From an uncultured bacterium (GTDB taxonomy: Bacteria > Actinomycetota > Coriobacteriia > Coriobacteriales > Coriobacteriaceae), in assembly GCA_905215205.1 (NCBI GenBank), contig CAJMPK010000001.1, forward strand, positions 1 through 64,000: DNA of 64,000 bases, read 5' to 3'. The position numbers were made by a program, and so were the translations under genes. The stretch's first letter is position 1, and each line of letters starts with the position of its first letter. Under the pieces are notes generated by a model, which worked only from the letters and a program-made list of their open reading frames with translations, was not told where the DNA came from and made no database searches. This document shows, piece by piece, positions 1 to 8,612 of this stretch.

Positions 1-984
1 GCCCTCCTTGCCGATGGCGAGCGAAAGCTGGTCGTCGGGCACGATCACGCCGGCATAGGCCTTCTCCTCGTCGATGAGGACGCGGGTGACCTTGGCGGGC
101 GACAGGGCGTTGGCGACGTAGACGGCCGGATCGGCATCCCACAGGATGACGTCGACGCGCTCGCCGCGGAGCTCGCCCACGACAGCGCGAACACGGCTGC
201 CCTTGGGGCCGACGCAGGCGCCCACGGGATCCAGACGGTCGTCGAGCGAGTGGACGGCGACCTTGGAGCGCTGGCCGGGCTCGCGGGCGATCGACTTGAT
301 TTGGACGGTGCCCTCATAGATCTCGGGCACCTCCTGCTCAAACAGACGACGCATGAGCTCGGGGTGGGTACGGGAGATGACAATCGGCGGACGGCTGTGC
401 TCGCCACGAACCGGCTGCAGGTTGGAGTTGGGGTCGCGAACGTCGATGATTACGGCCTTGATGTGCTGGTTGTGCAGATAGCGCTCGCCCATCGGACGCT
501 CGTTGCGCTCGTTCTCGTAACGGCGCTGGTCAAAATGCGGCAGCTCGGCCTCGACGCCATCGCGGATCTTGACGATCGTGAAGTCGGGCGTGGACTGCAG
601 CACGGTACCGCTGATGAGGTCACCGATACGGCCGGAGAACTCCTCGTAGATCTGCTCGCGGGCGGAGTTGCGCACAATGGCGTTGATCTCGGCCTTGGCG
701 TGCTGAGCGGCGATGCGGCTCGTGTTCTTAGGGGTGACGTCGATCTCCTCGAACTCGGTGAAGTTGCCCTCCTCGTCCATGGAATCGTCGATCGGCTCCA
801 GACGGTAGACGTAGATCTTGCCGGTGGTGCGGTCGATGGTCACCTTGGCGCCCCACTCAAGATGCAGGATCTCGGCATAGCTCTTGGCGAGCGACTGCTC
901 CAGGCGGTCGATCAGGTAGAGCTGGTCGATGTGCCTCTCCTGGCAAAGCTCCATCAGGGCGGACATCATGTCGGATGCTGCCAT
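1..984 (-). CDS. nusA: Transcription termination/antitermination factor NusA (partial)
   Basis: NusA binds RNA polymerase and nascent RNA and modulates pausing, termination and antitermination. The gene runs off the left edge, so the C-terminus is missing; 328 codons are visible. They show the N-terminal polymerase-binding domain (about 1-125), an S1 domain beginning near 'GRIGDLISGTVLQS', and KH domains with 'GACVGPKGSR' near residues 255-264 and a second KH signature 'LSLAIGKEG' at the cut. The ATG at 982-984 is preceded by AAGGAAGG-type Shine-Dalgarno sequence inside the end of rimP, whose stop codon lies one base upstream. The rimP-nusA pair is a classical translation/transcription operon. 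The identification is secure; only the end is unknown. Confidence 0.97.
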   Translation of the reverse strand, partial: MAASDMMSALMELCQERHIDQLYLIDRLEQSLAKSYAEILHLEWGAKVTIDRTTGKIYVYRLEPIDDSMDEEGNFTEFEEIDVTPKNTSRIAAQHAKAEINAIVRNSAREQIYEEFSGRIGDLISGTVLQSTPDFTIVKIRDGVEAELPHFDQRRYENERNERPMGERYLHNQHIKAVIIDVRDPNSNLQPVRGEHSRPPIVISRTHPELMRRLFEQEVPEIYEGTVQIKSIAREPGQRSKVAVHSLDDRLDPVGACVGPKGSRVRAVVGELRGERVDVILWDADPAVYVANALSPAKVTRVLIDEEKAYAGVIVPDDQLSLAIGKEG

Positions 985-985
985 C

Positions 986-1480
986 TTACTTTCCTTCCTT
1001 CGCGGGCTTGAAGTCGTAGGTGGGCTTCAACTTGCACTTTTTAACATCAGAGAAATCGAGGGTAACGGACTCGCCGCCCTCGAGCTCGAGGGTCACGCTC
1101 GTCTCGGTGGCAGCGGCAATCTTGCCGGCGTACTTGCGACGGCCCTCGGTGGCGGTGGAGGTGAGCTCGCAGTTCTCGCCCACAAAGCGGGCAAAGTCAC
1201 TCGGGCGGCGCAGCGGGCGCGCCATACCCGGGCTCGACACCTCGAGCGTATAGCTCGAAGAGATGGGGTCGAGCTCCTCAATCACATCGCCGACCCACTT
1301 GGTGTTGGCCGTGACGTCGTTGAGCGACAGGCTCTGACCCTCGGCGCCCTCGATACGCACACGCACGCAGGGGGCCTTGGTGGCGCCCACGAGCTCAACG
1401 TCGACAATGTCGACATCGTGCTGGGGAGCGACGGCCTCGAGCGCGTCGATGATCGCCAGCTCGGTCTTGGTCTTGACCAT
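986..1480 (-). CDS. rimP: Ribosome maturation factor RimP
   Basis: RimP assists maturation of the 30S ribosomal subunit in the cytoplasm. The 164-residue product has the two-domain RimP layout: an N-terminal alpha/beta domain with 'VELVGATKAPCVRVRI' and the 'LEVSSPGMARPLRRPSDF' signature, then a small C-terminal SH3-like barrel ending in 'FSDVKKCKLKP'. The start is the ATG at 1478-1480, preceded by GGAGGTGCCGCA, a good ribosome binding site; an in-frame extension further upstream would run through a terminator-like hairpin and a promoter and is not credible. It is the first gene of the rimP-nusA operon. Confidence 0.96.
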   Translation of the reverse strand: MVKTKTELAIIDALEAVAPQHDVDIVDVELVGATKAPCVRVRIEGAEGQSLSLNDVTANTKWVGDVIEELDPISSSYTLEVSSPGMARPLRRPSDFARFVGENCELTSTATEGRRKYAGKIAAATETSVTLELEGGESVTLDFSDVKKCKLKPTYDFKPAKEGK

Positions 1481-1500
1481 TGCGGCACCTCCATCCATAC

Positions 1501-1532
1501 AAAAAAGAAGCGGGGCCGAAACCCCACTTCTT
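1501..1532 (-). terminator. Terminator-like hairpin in the rimP-nusA leader
   Basis: On the minus strand a GC-rich stem (GAAGTGGGG paired with CCCCGCTTC, loop TTTCGG) is followed at once by six T residues, a textbook intrinsic terminator. It sits only about 20 bases upstream of the rimP start codon and downstream of the promoter at 1559-1587. The neighbour on the other side (1850-2422) is on the opposite strand, so the hairpin cannot serve an upstream same-strand gene. An attenuator of rimP-nusA is the simplest reading; this is inference. Confidence 0.75.
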
Positions 1533-1558
1533 TCAATTACTACTTCATTTGCAAGCAA

Positions 1559-1587
1559 ACTATACCAATACCTGCGAAAACGTGCAA
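1559..1587 (-). promoter_or_regulatory. Predicted sigma-70-type promoter of rimP-nusA
   Basis: On the minus strand TTGCAC (-35) and TATAGT (-10) are separated by exactly 17 bases. Transcription would start around 1550 and reach the terminator-like hairpin at 1501-1532 before the rimP ribosome binding site. Both hexamers match consensus at most positions and the spacing is ideal, but no start-site data are available. The rest of the 1481-1849 gap holds no gene that I can recognise. Confidence 0.6.
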
Positions 1588-1849
1588 GCGTCAACGAAAT
1601 TCGCAGGTCAGCGCGCCCACAGCTTCTCCACAAGAATAGGACAATTAGACGAGGGCTCCTGTGCGGTGCTCCCCAAAAGCCCCAAAACGGGCCATGCGTC
1701 CCAGCGCGCCGACCCAATCGGGCCCTATGGGCATTCCATCCCTGGACACACATCGGCCAGACTAGAGCTGAGAGGCATTCTGTAGCGAGAAAGCCTGCCG
1801 CACGCATTGACCGTACAACCTTCCAGTATCTCTACGGCAAGGAGGCACC

Positions 1850-2422
1850 ATGAAACGTCTAGGCACCCTCTGCGCGACCGCGCTCGTCGTCGCTGCCTGC
1901 TCGTTCGCTCTGGCGGGCTGCAACAACATCGATGGTAAAACCGGACAATGCGAGCCGGACCTCGGCAGCACCAAAGCCATCGAGAAAACGACGCCTTCGG
2001 AGCGTTTCGACAAAATAGACGAAGATAGAGTCGATCCCCAGGGTTTAGGTCCCGACCCTCAAGAACAGTTCCCCATCGACCTTGAGGCAGACGAGAACGT
2101 CCATGTTGCCTGCGTGGGCAAGGACACGGATGGCTACGGTGACGCCGTGTTGGTCTTTGCGATAACAAACAACAACGATGTCGACATGATGTTTGGCGAT
2201 GTCGATGCTTATGCCTACGCCAACGGTGTCGTCCGCGACGTGCGCATGCGCCAACCCGTCGCCGAAGGCGAAGAAACGACCGCGATGCTCACCTTTGTAG
2301 GCACCTTCGACGATCCGGACTTTGACGTGAACAACGACCTCAACGACATCTACCTCAACATCTGGATGTTCGAGGAGCAGACGGGCAACGTCTACTTTAG
2401 GGACCTGGTGCACATTCCGTAG
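1850..2422 (+). CDS. Putative lipoprotein of unknown function
   Basis: A 190-residue exported protein. The N-terminus has basic residues, a hydrophobic stretch and the lipobox L-A-G-C ('SFALAGCNN', Cys about residue 24), so it should be lipidated and anchored outside the membrane. The mature part starts with a polar linker and ends in an acidic domain around 'DAVLVFAITNNNDVDMMFGDVDA', which resembles beta-sandwich domains of small Actinobacterial and Firmicute lipoproteins, but I cannot assign a family. AAGGAGG lies just upstream of the ATG. It stands alone, divergent from rimP and convergent with leuS, with a shared terminator between. Function unknown. Confidence 0.8.
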   Translation: MKRLGTLCATALVVAACSFALAGCNNIDGKTGQCEPDLGSTKAIEKTTPSERFDKIDEDRVDPQGLGPDPQEQFPIDLEADENVHVACVGKDTDGYGDAVLVFAITNNNDVDMMFGDVDAYAYANGVVRDVRMRQPVAEGEETTAMLTFVGTFDDPDFDVNNDLNDIYLNIWMFEEQTGNVYFRDLVHIP

Positions 2423-2465
2423 AGGATGACACTCGACACAAGCCAAGCATGGCATATAACGCAAA

Positions 2466-2502
2466 ACGAGGGGCGACCCAGCCGGATCGCCCCTCGTCTT
2501 TT
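2466..2502. terminator. Bidirectional intrinsic terminator between the lipoprotein gene and leuS
   Basis: A perfect 11-bp stem (ACGAGGGGCGA paired with TCGCCCCTCGT) with a 10-base loop, followed by CTTTT on the plus strand and TTTTGC on the minus strand. It sits between the convergent ends of the lipoprotein gene (2422) and leuS (2527) and can stop transcription from both sides. Confidence 0.9.
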
Positions 2503-2526
2503 GTGCGTCAACTATGTGCGCGAGGT

Positions 2527-5103
2527 TTACTTAACCACCAGGTTGACCAGCTTGCCGGGCACGCAGATGGCCTTGACGACCGTCTTGCCCTCGGTCCACT
2601 TGGCGACGGCAGCCTCGGCGGCAGCCTGCATTTCCTCGTTGGAGGCATCGCAGGCCACGTCGATGCGGCCACGGACCTTGCCGAGCACCTGGACGACGAT
2701 CTGCACCGTGTCCTCGATGGACTCGGCCAGGTCGAACTCGGGCCAGGCGGCGGTGTAGGCGTTGCCCTCGCAGCCGAGCGCCTCGTGCCACAGCTCGTCG
2801 GCCCAGAACGGGCAGATGGGCGCCAGAACGCTCACGATGTCCTTGGCCACGCCGTAGCACAGGGCCTTGTCGCGGTCAGCACCCTCGGTGGCGTTGAGGT
2901 AGGCGCTCGCCGCGTTGACGAGCTCCATGACGGCCGAGATCGCGGTGTTGAACTGGCCGCGATCGAAGTCCTCGGTGCACTTGGCAATGGTGCGGTGACG
3001 CTCGCGGTAGAGCTTCATCGCGGTCTCGTCGAGCACGGACTTGTCGAAGGCCACGTTGGCGTCACCCGACTGGACGAGCTGCCACACGATACGCCAGGCG
3101 CGCTTGATAAAGCGGTTGGCGCCCTCGACGGCCTTGGGATCCCAGTCGAAGTCCTTCTCGGGCGGGGCGATAAACAGGATCGCCAAACGCATGGTGTCGG
3201 CGCCGTAGGGCTCGATAACCGAGCTCGGGGGCACGACGTTGCCCTTGGACTTGGACATGGTGTCGCCGTTCTCGTCCTTGACCATGCCCTGGCACAGCAG
3301 GTTGGTGAAGGGCTCGTCAACGCTCAGCAGACCCAGGTCGCGCAGCGCCTTGGTAAAGAAGCGGCTGTAGAGCAGGTGCAGAATGGCGTGCTCGATGCCG
3401 CCGATGTAGTTATCGACGGGCATCCAACGGTCGGCCGCCTCGCGAGAGAAGGGCAGCTCGGTGTTGTGCGGATCGGTATAGCGCAGGTAATACCAGCTGG
3501 AGCAGGTGAAGGTGTCCATGGTATCGGTCTCGCGCTTAGCCGGGCGGCCACAGACCGGGCAGGTGGTCTCGTAGAAGTCCTTGCACTCGGCGAGGGTCTC
3601 GCCGGCGCCCAGGTCCAGGTTCTCGGGCAGCGTCACCGGCAGCTGATCCTCGGGCACGGGCACGATGCCGCAGTGCTCGCAGTGGATGGCCGGGATGGGG
3701 TTGCCCCAATAGCGCTGGCGGCTGATGAGCCAGTCGCGCAGACGGAACTCGACCTTGCGACGGCCGCAGCCCATGGCCTCGAGGTCGGCCACGATGGCAG
3801 CCTCGCCCTCGGAGTGCTTACCGCCGCGCATGCCGGTGTATTTGCCGGACTGGACGAGCGTGCCCTCGGCAGCGTGGGCGCAGTCCCAGTCGACGGTCTC
3901 GGCATGGAAGGTGTCGATGGTCTCGCCGCTGGCCTCGACAGCAGCGCGATCGTCATCGTCCAGGATGATCGGCACGATCGGCAGGTCGTACTTGCGGGCA
4001 AACTCAAAGTCGCGCTGGTCGCCACAGGGAACGGCCATGACGGCGCCGGTGCCGTAGTCGGCCACGACGTAGTCGGCAACCCACACGGGGACCTTCTCGC
4101 CGTTGACGGGGTTTACCACATAGCGGCCCGTGAAGGCACCGTGCTTCTCGAGGGTGCCCTGGGCACGCTCGACGGCAGAGATATGCTTGGAGTCCTCGAC
4201 AATCTTGGTCACGGCCTCCTCGTACTCCGTGCCCTCGACGAGCTCGTGCAGGCCGGCGTACTCGGGAGCCAGGACAAAGAAGGAGACGCCAAAGAGCGTA
4301 TCGGCACGCGTGGTGAAGACGGTGATCTTGCCCTCGTCGCCCTCGATGGGCTCGCCATCCTGGTCGCACAGGGTAAAGTCGACCTCGGCGCCCTCGGAGC
4401 GACCGATCCAGTTAGCCTGCATCTGCTTGACGCGCTCGGGCCAGCCGGGGAGCTTCTCCAAGTCGTCGAGCAGCTCCTGAGAGTACTCGGTGATCTTGTA
4501 GTACCACTGCTCCAGGTCGCGCTTCTCGGGCTCGGTGCCGCAGCGCCAGCACTTACCCTCGGTAACCTGCTCGTTGGCCAGAACGGTCTTGCAGGTGGGG
4601 CACCAGTTGACCGGGTTCTTCTTGCGGTAGACCAGGCCCTTTTCCCACATCTTCTCAAAGATCCACTGACCCCAGCGATAGTAGTCGGGGCTGCAGGTCT
4701 TGACCATGCGATCCAGATCGTAGGAGAAACCCATGCGCTTCATCGTGGCGAGCGCCTGGTCCATGTTCTTATACGTCCAGGCGGCAGCCTGCGTGTTGTG
4801 CTTGATGGCGGCGTTCTCGGCGGGCAGGCCAAAGGCGTCAAAGCCGATGGGATGCAGCACGTCGTAGCCGCGCATGCGGGCCTGACGGGCCATGGCATCG
4901 CCGATCGTATAGTTGCGAGCGTGGCCCATGTGCAGGTCGCCCGACGGATACGGGAACATCTCGAGCACATACTTTTTGGGCTTGCTGTCGTCGGTGTCGA
5001 CGGCAAAGAGGTTGGAGTCCTCCCAGGCCTTCATCCACCTGGACTCAATGGCCTGCGCGTCGTAGACAGGGATCTCGTCCTTATGATCTGTGCAATCGCA
5101 CAT
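2527..5103 (-). CDS. leuS: Leucine--tRNA ligase
   Basis: Class I aminoacyl-tRNA synthetase that charges tRNA-Leu with leucine. The 858-residue length is normal for bacterial LeuRS. The HIGH motif appears as H-M-G-H (residues 58-61), the KMSKS motif as M-S-K-S-K near residue 616, and cysteine pairs 'CPTC', 'CWRC' and 'CEHC' mark zinc-binding inserts. The large CP1 editing domain lies between, and the anticodon-binding domain ends in '[13 protein letters not shown]'-like sequence. The ATG has AAAGGAGCTGAT upstream. I saw no T-box core in the leader; the upstream gap instead holds a long hairpin element (5127-5245). Confidence 0.98.
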   Translation of the reverse strand: MCDCTDHKDEIPVYDAQAIESRWMKAWEDSNLFAVDTDDSKPKKYVLEMFPYPSGDLHMGHARNYTIGDAMARQARMRGYDVLHPIGFDAFGLPAENAAIKHNTQAAAWTYKNMDQALATMKRMGFSYDLDRMVKTCSPDYYRWGQWIFEKMWEKGLVYRKKNPVNWCPTCKTVLANEQVTEGKCWRCGTEPEKRDLEQWYYKITEYSQELLDDLEKLPGWPERVKQMQANWIGRSEGAEVDFTLCDQDGEPIEGDEGKITVFTTRADTLFGVSFFVLAPEYAGLHELVEGTEYEEAVTKIVEDSKHISAVERAQGTLEKHGAFTGRYVVNPVNGEKVPVWVADYVVADYGTGAVMAVPCGDQRDFEFARKYDLPIVPIILDDDDRAAVEASGETIDTFHAETVDWDCAHAAEGTLVQSGKYTGMRGGKHSEGEAAIVADLEAMGCGRRKVEFRLRDWLISRQRYWGNPIPAIHCEHCGIVPVPEDQLPVTLPENLDLGAGETLAECKDFYETTCPVCGRPAKRETDTMDTFTCSSWYYLRYTDPHNTELPFSREAADRWMPVDNYIGGIEHAILHLLYSRFFTKALRDLGLLSVDEPFTNLLCQGMVKDENGDTMSKSKGNVVPPSSVIEPYGADTMRLAILFIAPPEKDFDWDPKAVEGANRFIKRAWRIVWQLVQSGDANVAFDKSVLDETAMKLYRERHRTIAKCTEDFDRGQFNTAISAVMELVNAASAYLNATEGADRDKALCYGVAKDIVSVLAPICPFWADELWHEALGCEGNAYTAAWPEFDLAESIEDTVQIVVQVLGKVRGRIDVACDASNEEMQAAAEAAVAKWTEGKTVVKAICVPGKLVNLVVK

Positions 5104-5126
5104 ATCAGCTCCTTTAATCTTAGCTG

Positions 5127-5245
5127 GGGTCGGTCGGCTTAGCTTTATTCGCTACTGCGGACAGTCCTGCGCAAGACGAAGAGCACATTTAGTGCTCTTC
5201 TTTGCGTGCGGAACTTGTAGCGAACAAAGCTAAGCCGCCCGACCC
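5127..5245. repeat. Long nested hairpin element, family A, copy 1 (leuS leader)
   Basis: A 119-bp near-perfect inverted structure. The outer arms (5127-5155 against 5217-5245) pair over 29 bp with two G-T type mismatches. Inside is a core shared with copies at 55659-55774 and 58503-58617: a CTGCGGACAGTCCTGC strand, a tip hairpin GAAGAGCAC/GTGCTCTTC with loop ATTTA, and a CGTGCGGAACTTGTA strand. The tip stem covaries between copies (GAAGAGCAC, GAAGGCCAC, GAAGACCAC). The outer arms are unrelated in sequence between copies yet self-complementary in each. On the minus strand the element ends a few bases before the leuS ribosome binding site. Function unknown. Confidence 0.75.
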
Positions 5246-5262
5246 TAAGGTTGACTCGACTG

Positions 5263-5271
5263 ATAATAGCA
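5263..5271 (-). promoter_or_regulatory. Possible extended -10 promoter for leuS
   Basis: The minus strand reads TGC-TATTAT, an extended -10 element, between the hairpin at 5280-5314 and the family A hairpin. There is no good -35 hexamer. If used, the transcript would start just before the family A hairpin and carry it as leader. Weak evidence. Confidence 0.3.
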
Positions 5272-5279
5272 AATACGAC

Positions 5280-5314
5280 AAGCGAGATGCCTGCGACTTG
5301 CAGGCATCTCGCTT
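5280..5314. terminator. Strong hairpin downstream of guaB
   Basis: A perfect 15-bp stem (AAGCGAGATGCCTGC paired with GCAGGCATCTCGCTT) with loop GACTT. It follows guaB on the minus strand and precedes the leuS leader, so terminating guaB is its likely role, although the U-tract is short (CTTGTCGTATTT on the minus strand). Confidence 0.65.
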
Positions 5315-5371
5315 TATCTAAATAACGTGGTTGTGAATCAACCGCTAATTGTTACCCGCCCAAGCATGATC

Positions 5372-5471
5372 GGGTTTTCCAAGTGCCGCAGATTGCCGTG
5401 AAAGAGGAGCGACGCGTACTTTGGTACGCGAGCGACGGTTTGAACGGCAAGGTGCGGTGCTTGGGAAAGCC
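5372..5471. repeat. Long nested hairpin element, family B, copy 1
   Basis: Directly after the guaB stop codon. The outer arms pair (TTTTCCAAG...GCCGCA...TGCCGT against ACGGCA...TGCGG...CTTGGGAAA). The core AAAGAGGAGCGACGCGTACT, loop TTGG, then TACGCGAGCGACGGTTTGA is shared almost base for base with 12917-13010, while the arms of the two copies differ. The tip is the stem GCGTAC/GTACGC. Same architecture as family A: conserved core in copy-specific palindromic arms. Confidence 0.7.
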
Positions 5472-5473
5472 GC

Positions 5474-6985
5474 TTAGCGGTAGGAAACGCTCTGCTGAGA
5501 GTCCTTCACGACTACGTCGTGGGCGCCGCCTTCGACGATGGAGGTGGAGCTGACCAGCGTTAGGCGTGCCTTTTCCTGGAGCTCGGGGATCGAGAGGGCA
5601 CCGCAGTTGCACATCGTGGACTTGACCTTGTAGAGCGTGCCGCCCACGCCGTCCTTGAGGGAACCGGCGTAAGGAACGTAGGAGTCGACGCCCTCGACGA
5701 AGCTGAGCTTCGCGGCGCCGCCCAGGTCGTAGCGCTGCCAGTTGCGGGCACGCGCAGAACCCTCGCCCCAGTACTCCTTCATGTACTGGCCATTGACGTT
5801 GACGCGCTCGGTCGGGCTCTCGTCGAAGCGGGCGAAGTAGCGGCCCAGCATCATGAAGTCGGCACCCATGGCAAGGGCGAGCGTCATGTGGTAGTCGTAG
5901 ACGATGCCGCCGTCGGAGCACACGGGCACGTAGACACCGGTCTCCTCGTAGTACTCGTCGCGAGCGCGGCAGACGTCGATTAGCGCGGTGGCCTGGCCAC
6001 GGCCGATACCCTTGGTCTCACGGGTAATGCAGATGGAACCGCCGCCGATACCGACCTTGATGAAGTCGGCACCGCAGTCGGCCAGGAAGCGGAAGCCCTC
6101 GGCGTCGACGACGTTACCGGCACCGACTTTGACGTCCTCGCCGTAGTTGGCGCGAATCCACTCGATGGTGCGCTTCTGCCACTCGCTGAAGCCCTCGGAG
6201 GAGTCGATGCACAGAACGTCGGCACCGGCCTCGATGAGCAGCGGCACGCGCTCGGCATAGTCGCGGGTGTTGATACCGGCGCCGACCATGTAGCGCTTGT
6301 CGTTATCGAGCAGCTCGTTGGGGTTGGTCTTGTGGCTGTCGTAGTCCTTGCGGAAGACAATACCCATCAGGTGATCGTTGTCGTCGACGATCGGCAGGGC
6401 GTTGAGCTTGTTGTCCCAGATGACGTCGTTGGCAACCTTGAGGCTGATGTTCTTGTCGCCCACGATGAGCTGCTCACGCGGGGTCATGAACTCGGAGACC
6501 TTCGTCTGGTGGTCATCGCGGCTGGGGCGATAGTCACGGCTGGTGACGATGCCCAGGAGCTTACCCTTGGGAGTGCCGTCGTCGGTGACCGGCATAGTGG
6601 AGTGACCGGTCTTCTCCTTGAGCTCGATGACCTGCTCCATGGTCATGTCGGGGGTCAGCGTGGAATCGGACTGAACGAAGCCGGCCTTGTGATCCTTGAC
6701 GGCCTTGACCATAGCGGCCTCGGACTCGGCGCTCTGGGAACCGTAAATGAAGGACAGGCCACCCTCGGTAGCGAGCGCGACACCCATATCGACGCCCGAG
6801 ACGGACTGCATGATGGCGGAAACCATGGGGATGTTCAGGGTGATTGCCGGCTTCTCACCGCGCTTAAAGCGGGTTAGCGGCGTCTTAAGAGAGACGTTGT
6901 TGGGGATGCACTGCGAGGACGAGTAACCAGGAACCAGCAGATACTCCGAAAACGTGTGGGACTCACCGGGAAAGAACGTAGCCAT
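5474..6985 (-). CDS. guaB: Inosine-5'-monophosphate dehydrogenase
   Basis: Converts IMP to XMP with NAD+, the committed step of guanine nucleotide synthesis. The 503-residue protein has the IMPDH TIM barrel interrupted by a tandem CBS (Bateman) module at about residues 100-225 ('[10 protein letters not shown]', '[13 protein letters not shown]'). The catalytic cysteine is C319 in G-G-G-S-I-C-I-T-R. The active loop reads '[18 protein letters not shown]' rather than the usual GPGSICTTR...GVG, so this is a divergent subgroup; GMP reductase is less likely because CBS domains are present. It is a single-gene unit: promoter-like hexamers lie at 7065-7093 and hairpins follow the stop codon. AAAAAGGAGAAAC precedes the ATG. 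Confidence 0.9.
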   Translation of the reverse strand: MATFFPGESHTFSEYLLVPGYSSSQCIPNNVSLKTPLTRFKRGEKPAITLNIPMVSAIMQSVSGVDMGVALATEGGLSFIYGSQSAESEAAMVKAVKDHKAGFVQSDSTLTPDMTMEQVIELKEKTGHSTMPVTDDGTPKGKLLGIVTSRDYRPSRDDHQTKVSEFMTPREQLIVGDKNISLKVANDVIWDNKLNALPIVDDNDHLMGIVFRKDYDSHKTNPNELLDNDKRYMVGAGINTRDYAERVPLLIEAGADVLCIDSSEGFSEWQKRTIEWIRANYGEDVKVGAGNVVDAEGFRFLADCGADFIKVGIGGGSICITRETKGIGRGQATALIDVCRARDEYYEETGVYVPVCSDGGIVYDYHMTLALAMGADFMMLGRYFARFDESPTERVNVNGQYMKEYWGEGSARARNWQRYDLGGAAKLSFVEGVDSYVPYAGSLKDGVGGTLYKVKSTMCNCGALSIPELQEKARLTLVSSTSIVEGGAHDVVVKDSQQSVSYR

Positions 6986-7064
6986 GTTTCTCCTTTTTCC
7001 ATGCGACCGGTCGGCTGCAGGCCTCGTAGGACCCAGCCCAACCTTGGGCGCCCAATACTGGGGA

Positions 7065-7093
7065 AGTATCTTAACGCACTTTGACTGCTACAA
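7065..7093 (-). promoter_or_regulatory. Predicted promoter of guaB
   Basis: Minus strand TTGTAG (-35), 17-base spacer, GATACT (-10). The leader of about 75 bases to the guaB start contains inverted GGGCGCCC-type sequence, but I do not recognise a riboswitch. Confidence 0.45.
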
Positions 7094-7178
7094 TGCATGA
7101 TTTAAGAAGAGCACACGAGGGTTTGACGCAGGCTTTGCGTTTGCCCAGCAAACACTTTAGCGGGGAGACGTGGAGCGT

Positions 7179-7523
7179 ATGGAGTACAAAACGACGGCAA
7201 AGTTGGTCATTCAAGCGTGCGACAAGGATTTGCCGGGCGTGTTCGGCCACGGCTGCGTCTTGTTGCTGCAAGGCATCGCCCGCGAGCATTCGCTCAACCG
7301 CGCCGCCAAGACCATGGGCATGGCGTATTCCAAGGCCTGGCGCATCGTGAACGAGGCCGAAGGCCAGCTGGGCTGCAAGCTCATCGAGCGCGACGGTGCC
7401 CGCGGATCCACCCTCACCCCCGCCGGCGAGCGAGCCATAGCGGCCTACGAGGAGCTGCAGGGCGACATCAACAACGTCATCGCCACCAAAGCCAACGCCC
7501 TCATCGCCAGCATCAAAGAGTAG
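7179..7523 (+). CDS. ModE-like winged helix-turn-helix regulator
   Basis: A 114-residue DNA-binding protein of the LysR/ModE N-terminal type. It has the signature 'SLNRAAKTMGMAYSKAW' (helix-turn-helix) followed by a wing 'GGxxLTPAGE'-like segment ('GSTLTPAGERAIAAY'). There is no TOBE (molybdate-binding) domain, so effector binding cannot be inferred; single-domain ModE-like proteins often accompany molybdoenzyme or transport genes. A molybdenum hydroxylase lies at 62573-64000 but is too far away to be operonic. The ATG at 7179 has GGAG just upstream; a GTG at 7170 is an alternative. The 3' end overlaps the convergent PLP gene by 11 bases. Confidence 0.85.
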   Translation: MEYKTTAKLVIQACDKDLPGVFGHGCVLLLQGIAREHSLNRAAKTMGMAYSKAWRIVNEAEGQLGCKLIERDGARGSTLTPAGERAIAAYEELQGDINNVIATKANALIASIKE

Positions 7524-8517
7524 CTAATTTGCGGAGAGCGTTGTCTAGGACGGACGCTACGACCAGAGGATTGTCGGTGCCAGCGAAGAGGCGGATGGTG
7601 CTCCCCTGCTTGCCGCGTGGGGCCGAAAGGCGCGTCGTTGCGCCGCCGGCGGGCGATGTGCGAAACTCCCCCGGCAAAACAACGAACAGATCATCCGCGC
7701 TACGCTCGATAAGATCAAATTCAACTGCCGGACCAAAGCCGTGCTCGAGGATTCCCGTTGCAACCGCATGGTCGGGATGCGAGCTCAGCCCGGGATAGCG
7801 CACGTTGCGCACCATCTCGTTGGCGGCCAGATACTCGGCCAGCGCACGGGCGCGGTCGAAGTGTGCCTGCATGCGGGCGTCGAGCGAGGAAAGCCCGCGC
7901 TCCAGCACGTCGGCCTCCTCGGTAGAAAGGTCGAGCGCCAAAGCACCGCAGCCCGCATACAACGCATGCGCGCACTCGGCAGCAGCATCCACACGATGGC
8001 GCTTGAGCTGCGAGCGCGCGACCGAAGCGGCAACGAGCTTGCGCGGAGCCTTACCGGCGCACACGCGGTCAAGTGCCTCGAACGACAGCGCGGCACCCAA
8101 CCGCAGCGGATCGCAGCCAAAGACGCATGCCACGGTGTTGTCCACAACCAGCAGCGCATGGGCCTCGCGAGCCGCTCGACCCAGCGCACGCAGATCGGGC
8201 ACGCGCAGTCCAAACCCACCGATGGAGTTGACGAACCACCACAGATGCGGCCCCTCGGCATCAAATGAAGCATCAAAGCCCTCGGATGCGGCGGCAAACG
8301 CCTCGGCGGACGGTGAGCCCACCATAGCCACGTCGCAGGCATCAAAGCCGCGCGCAAAGGCTTCGGCAAAGTCATCCGCAAAGGCCACCAGGCGGTCACC
8401 GGGGCGCACAATCCCCAATTGCGACAACGCTGCTGGCACATGCGAGGCCGCGAGCAACCGCGCTTCACGCGCGCCGGTCCTCAAAGCCCAGGCCTCTTCT
8501 AGCTGCTGTACGCCCAT
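7513..8517 (-). CDS. Degenerate Cys/Met-metabolism (trans-sulfuration) PLP-type protein
   Basis: 334 residues with the fold-type I profile of the cystathionine gamma-synthase family: 'LLVVDNTVACVFGCDPLRLGA' matches the usual DNT(F/L)AT segment, 'ERGLSSLDARM' the RGLKTL segment, 'RNVRYPGLSSHPDH' the V.YPGL..HP segment, and 'STIRLFAGTDNP' the R(L/F)SVG segment. The PLP-lysine motif (S-x-T-K-Y/F) that should follow DNT is not recognisable ('SFEALDRVCAGKAPRK' instead), the N-terminal YSR-type segment is absent, and the protein is shorter than the usual 380 residues. It may be a pseudoenzyme or use a shifted lysine. AAGGGACGG precedes the ATG at 8517. A terminator-like hairpin lies about 25 bases upstream. 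Confidence 0.7.
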   Translation of the reverse strand: MGVQQLEEAWALRTGAREARLLAASHVPAALSQLGIVRPGDRLVAFADDFAEAFARGFDACDVAMVGSPSAEAFAAASEGFDASFDAEGPHLWWFVNSIGGFGLRVPDLRALGRAAREAHALLVVDNTVACVFGCDPLRLGAALSFEALDRVCAGKAPRKLVAASVARSQLKRHRVDAAAECAHALYAGCGALALDLSTEEADVLERGLSSLDARMQAHFDRARALAEYLAANEMVRNVRYPGLSSHPDHAVATGILEHGFGPAVEFDLIERSADDLFVVLPGEFRTSPAGGATTRLSAPRGKQGSTIRLFAGTDNPLVVASVLDNALRKLATL

Positions 8518-8533
8518 GCGGTACCGTCCCTTC

Positions 8534-8574
8534 AAAACAAAAACCCACGATGCGGGTGTTCCCCGCATCGTGGG
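8534..8574 (-). terminator. Intrinsic terminator after the GH32 gene
   Basis: Perfect 13-bp stem (CCCACGATGCGGG paired with CCCGCATCGTGGG, five-base loop) followed on the minus strand by TTTTTGTTTT. It starts about 40 bases after the GH32 stop codon and its T-run ends within 20 bases of the next start codon (8517). A TATACT hexamer on the minus strand near 8588-8593 could start transcripts that must pass this hairpin to reach the PLP gene. Confidence 0.85.
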
Positions 8575-8612
8575 CAACGGCTGCAGTATAGCGCCGATAT
8601 GCGACGACTCGC

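Noticed and set aside
2449..5142. Very long open frame of about 900 codons antisense to leuS
   Set aside because: It mirrors the codon bias of leuS on the opposite strand, has a repetitive composition with no domain, and no ribosome binding site. The same holds for long antisense frames over valS, clpX, thrS, tig and capE.
5104..5270. T-box riboswitch in front of leuS (also checked at thrS and valS)
   Set aside because: No GGGTGG.ACCGCG-type core or specifier-loop arrangement was visible; the leaders hold other hairpins or are too short.
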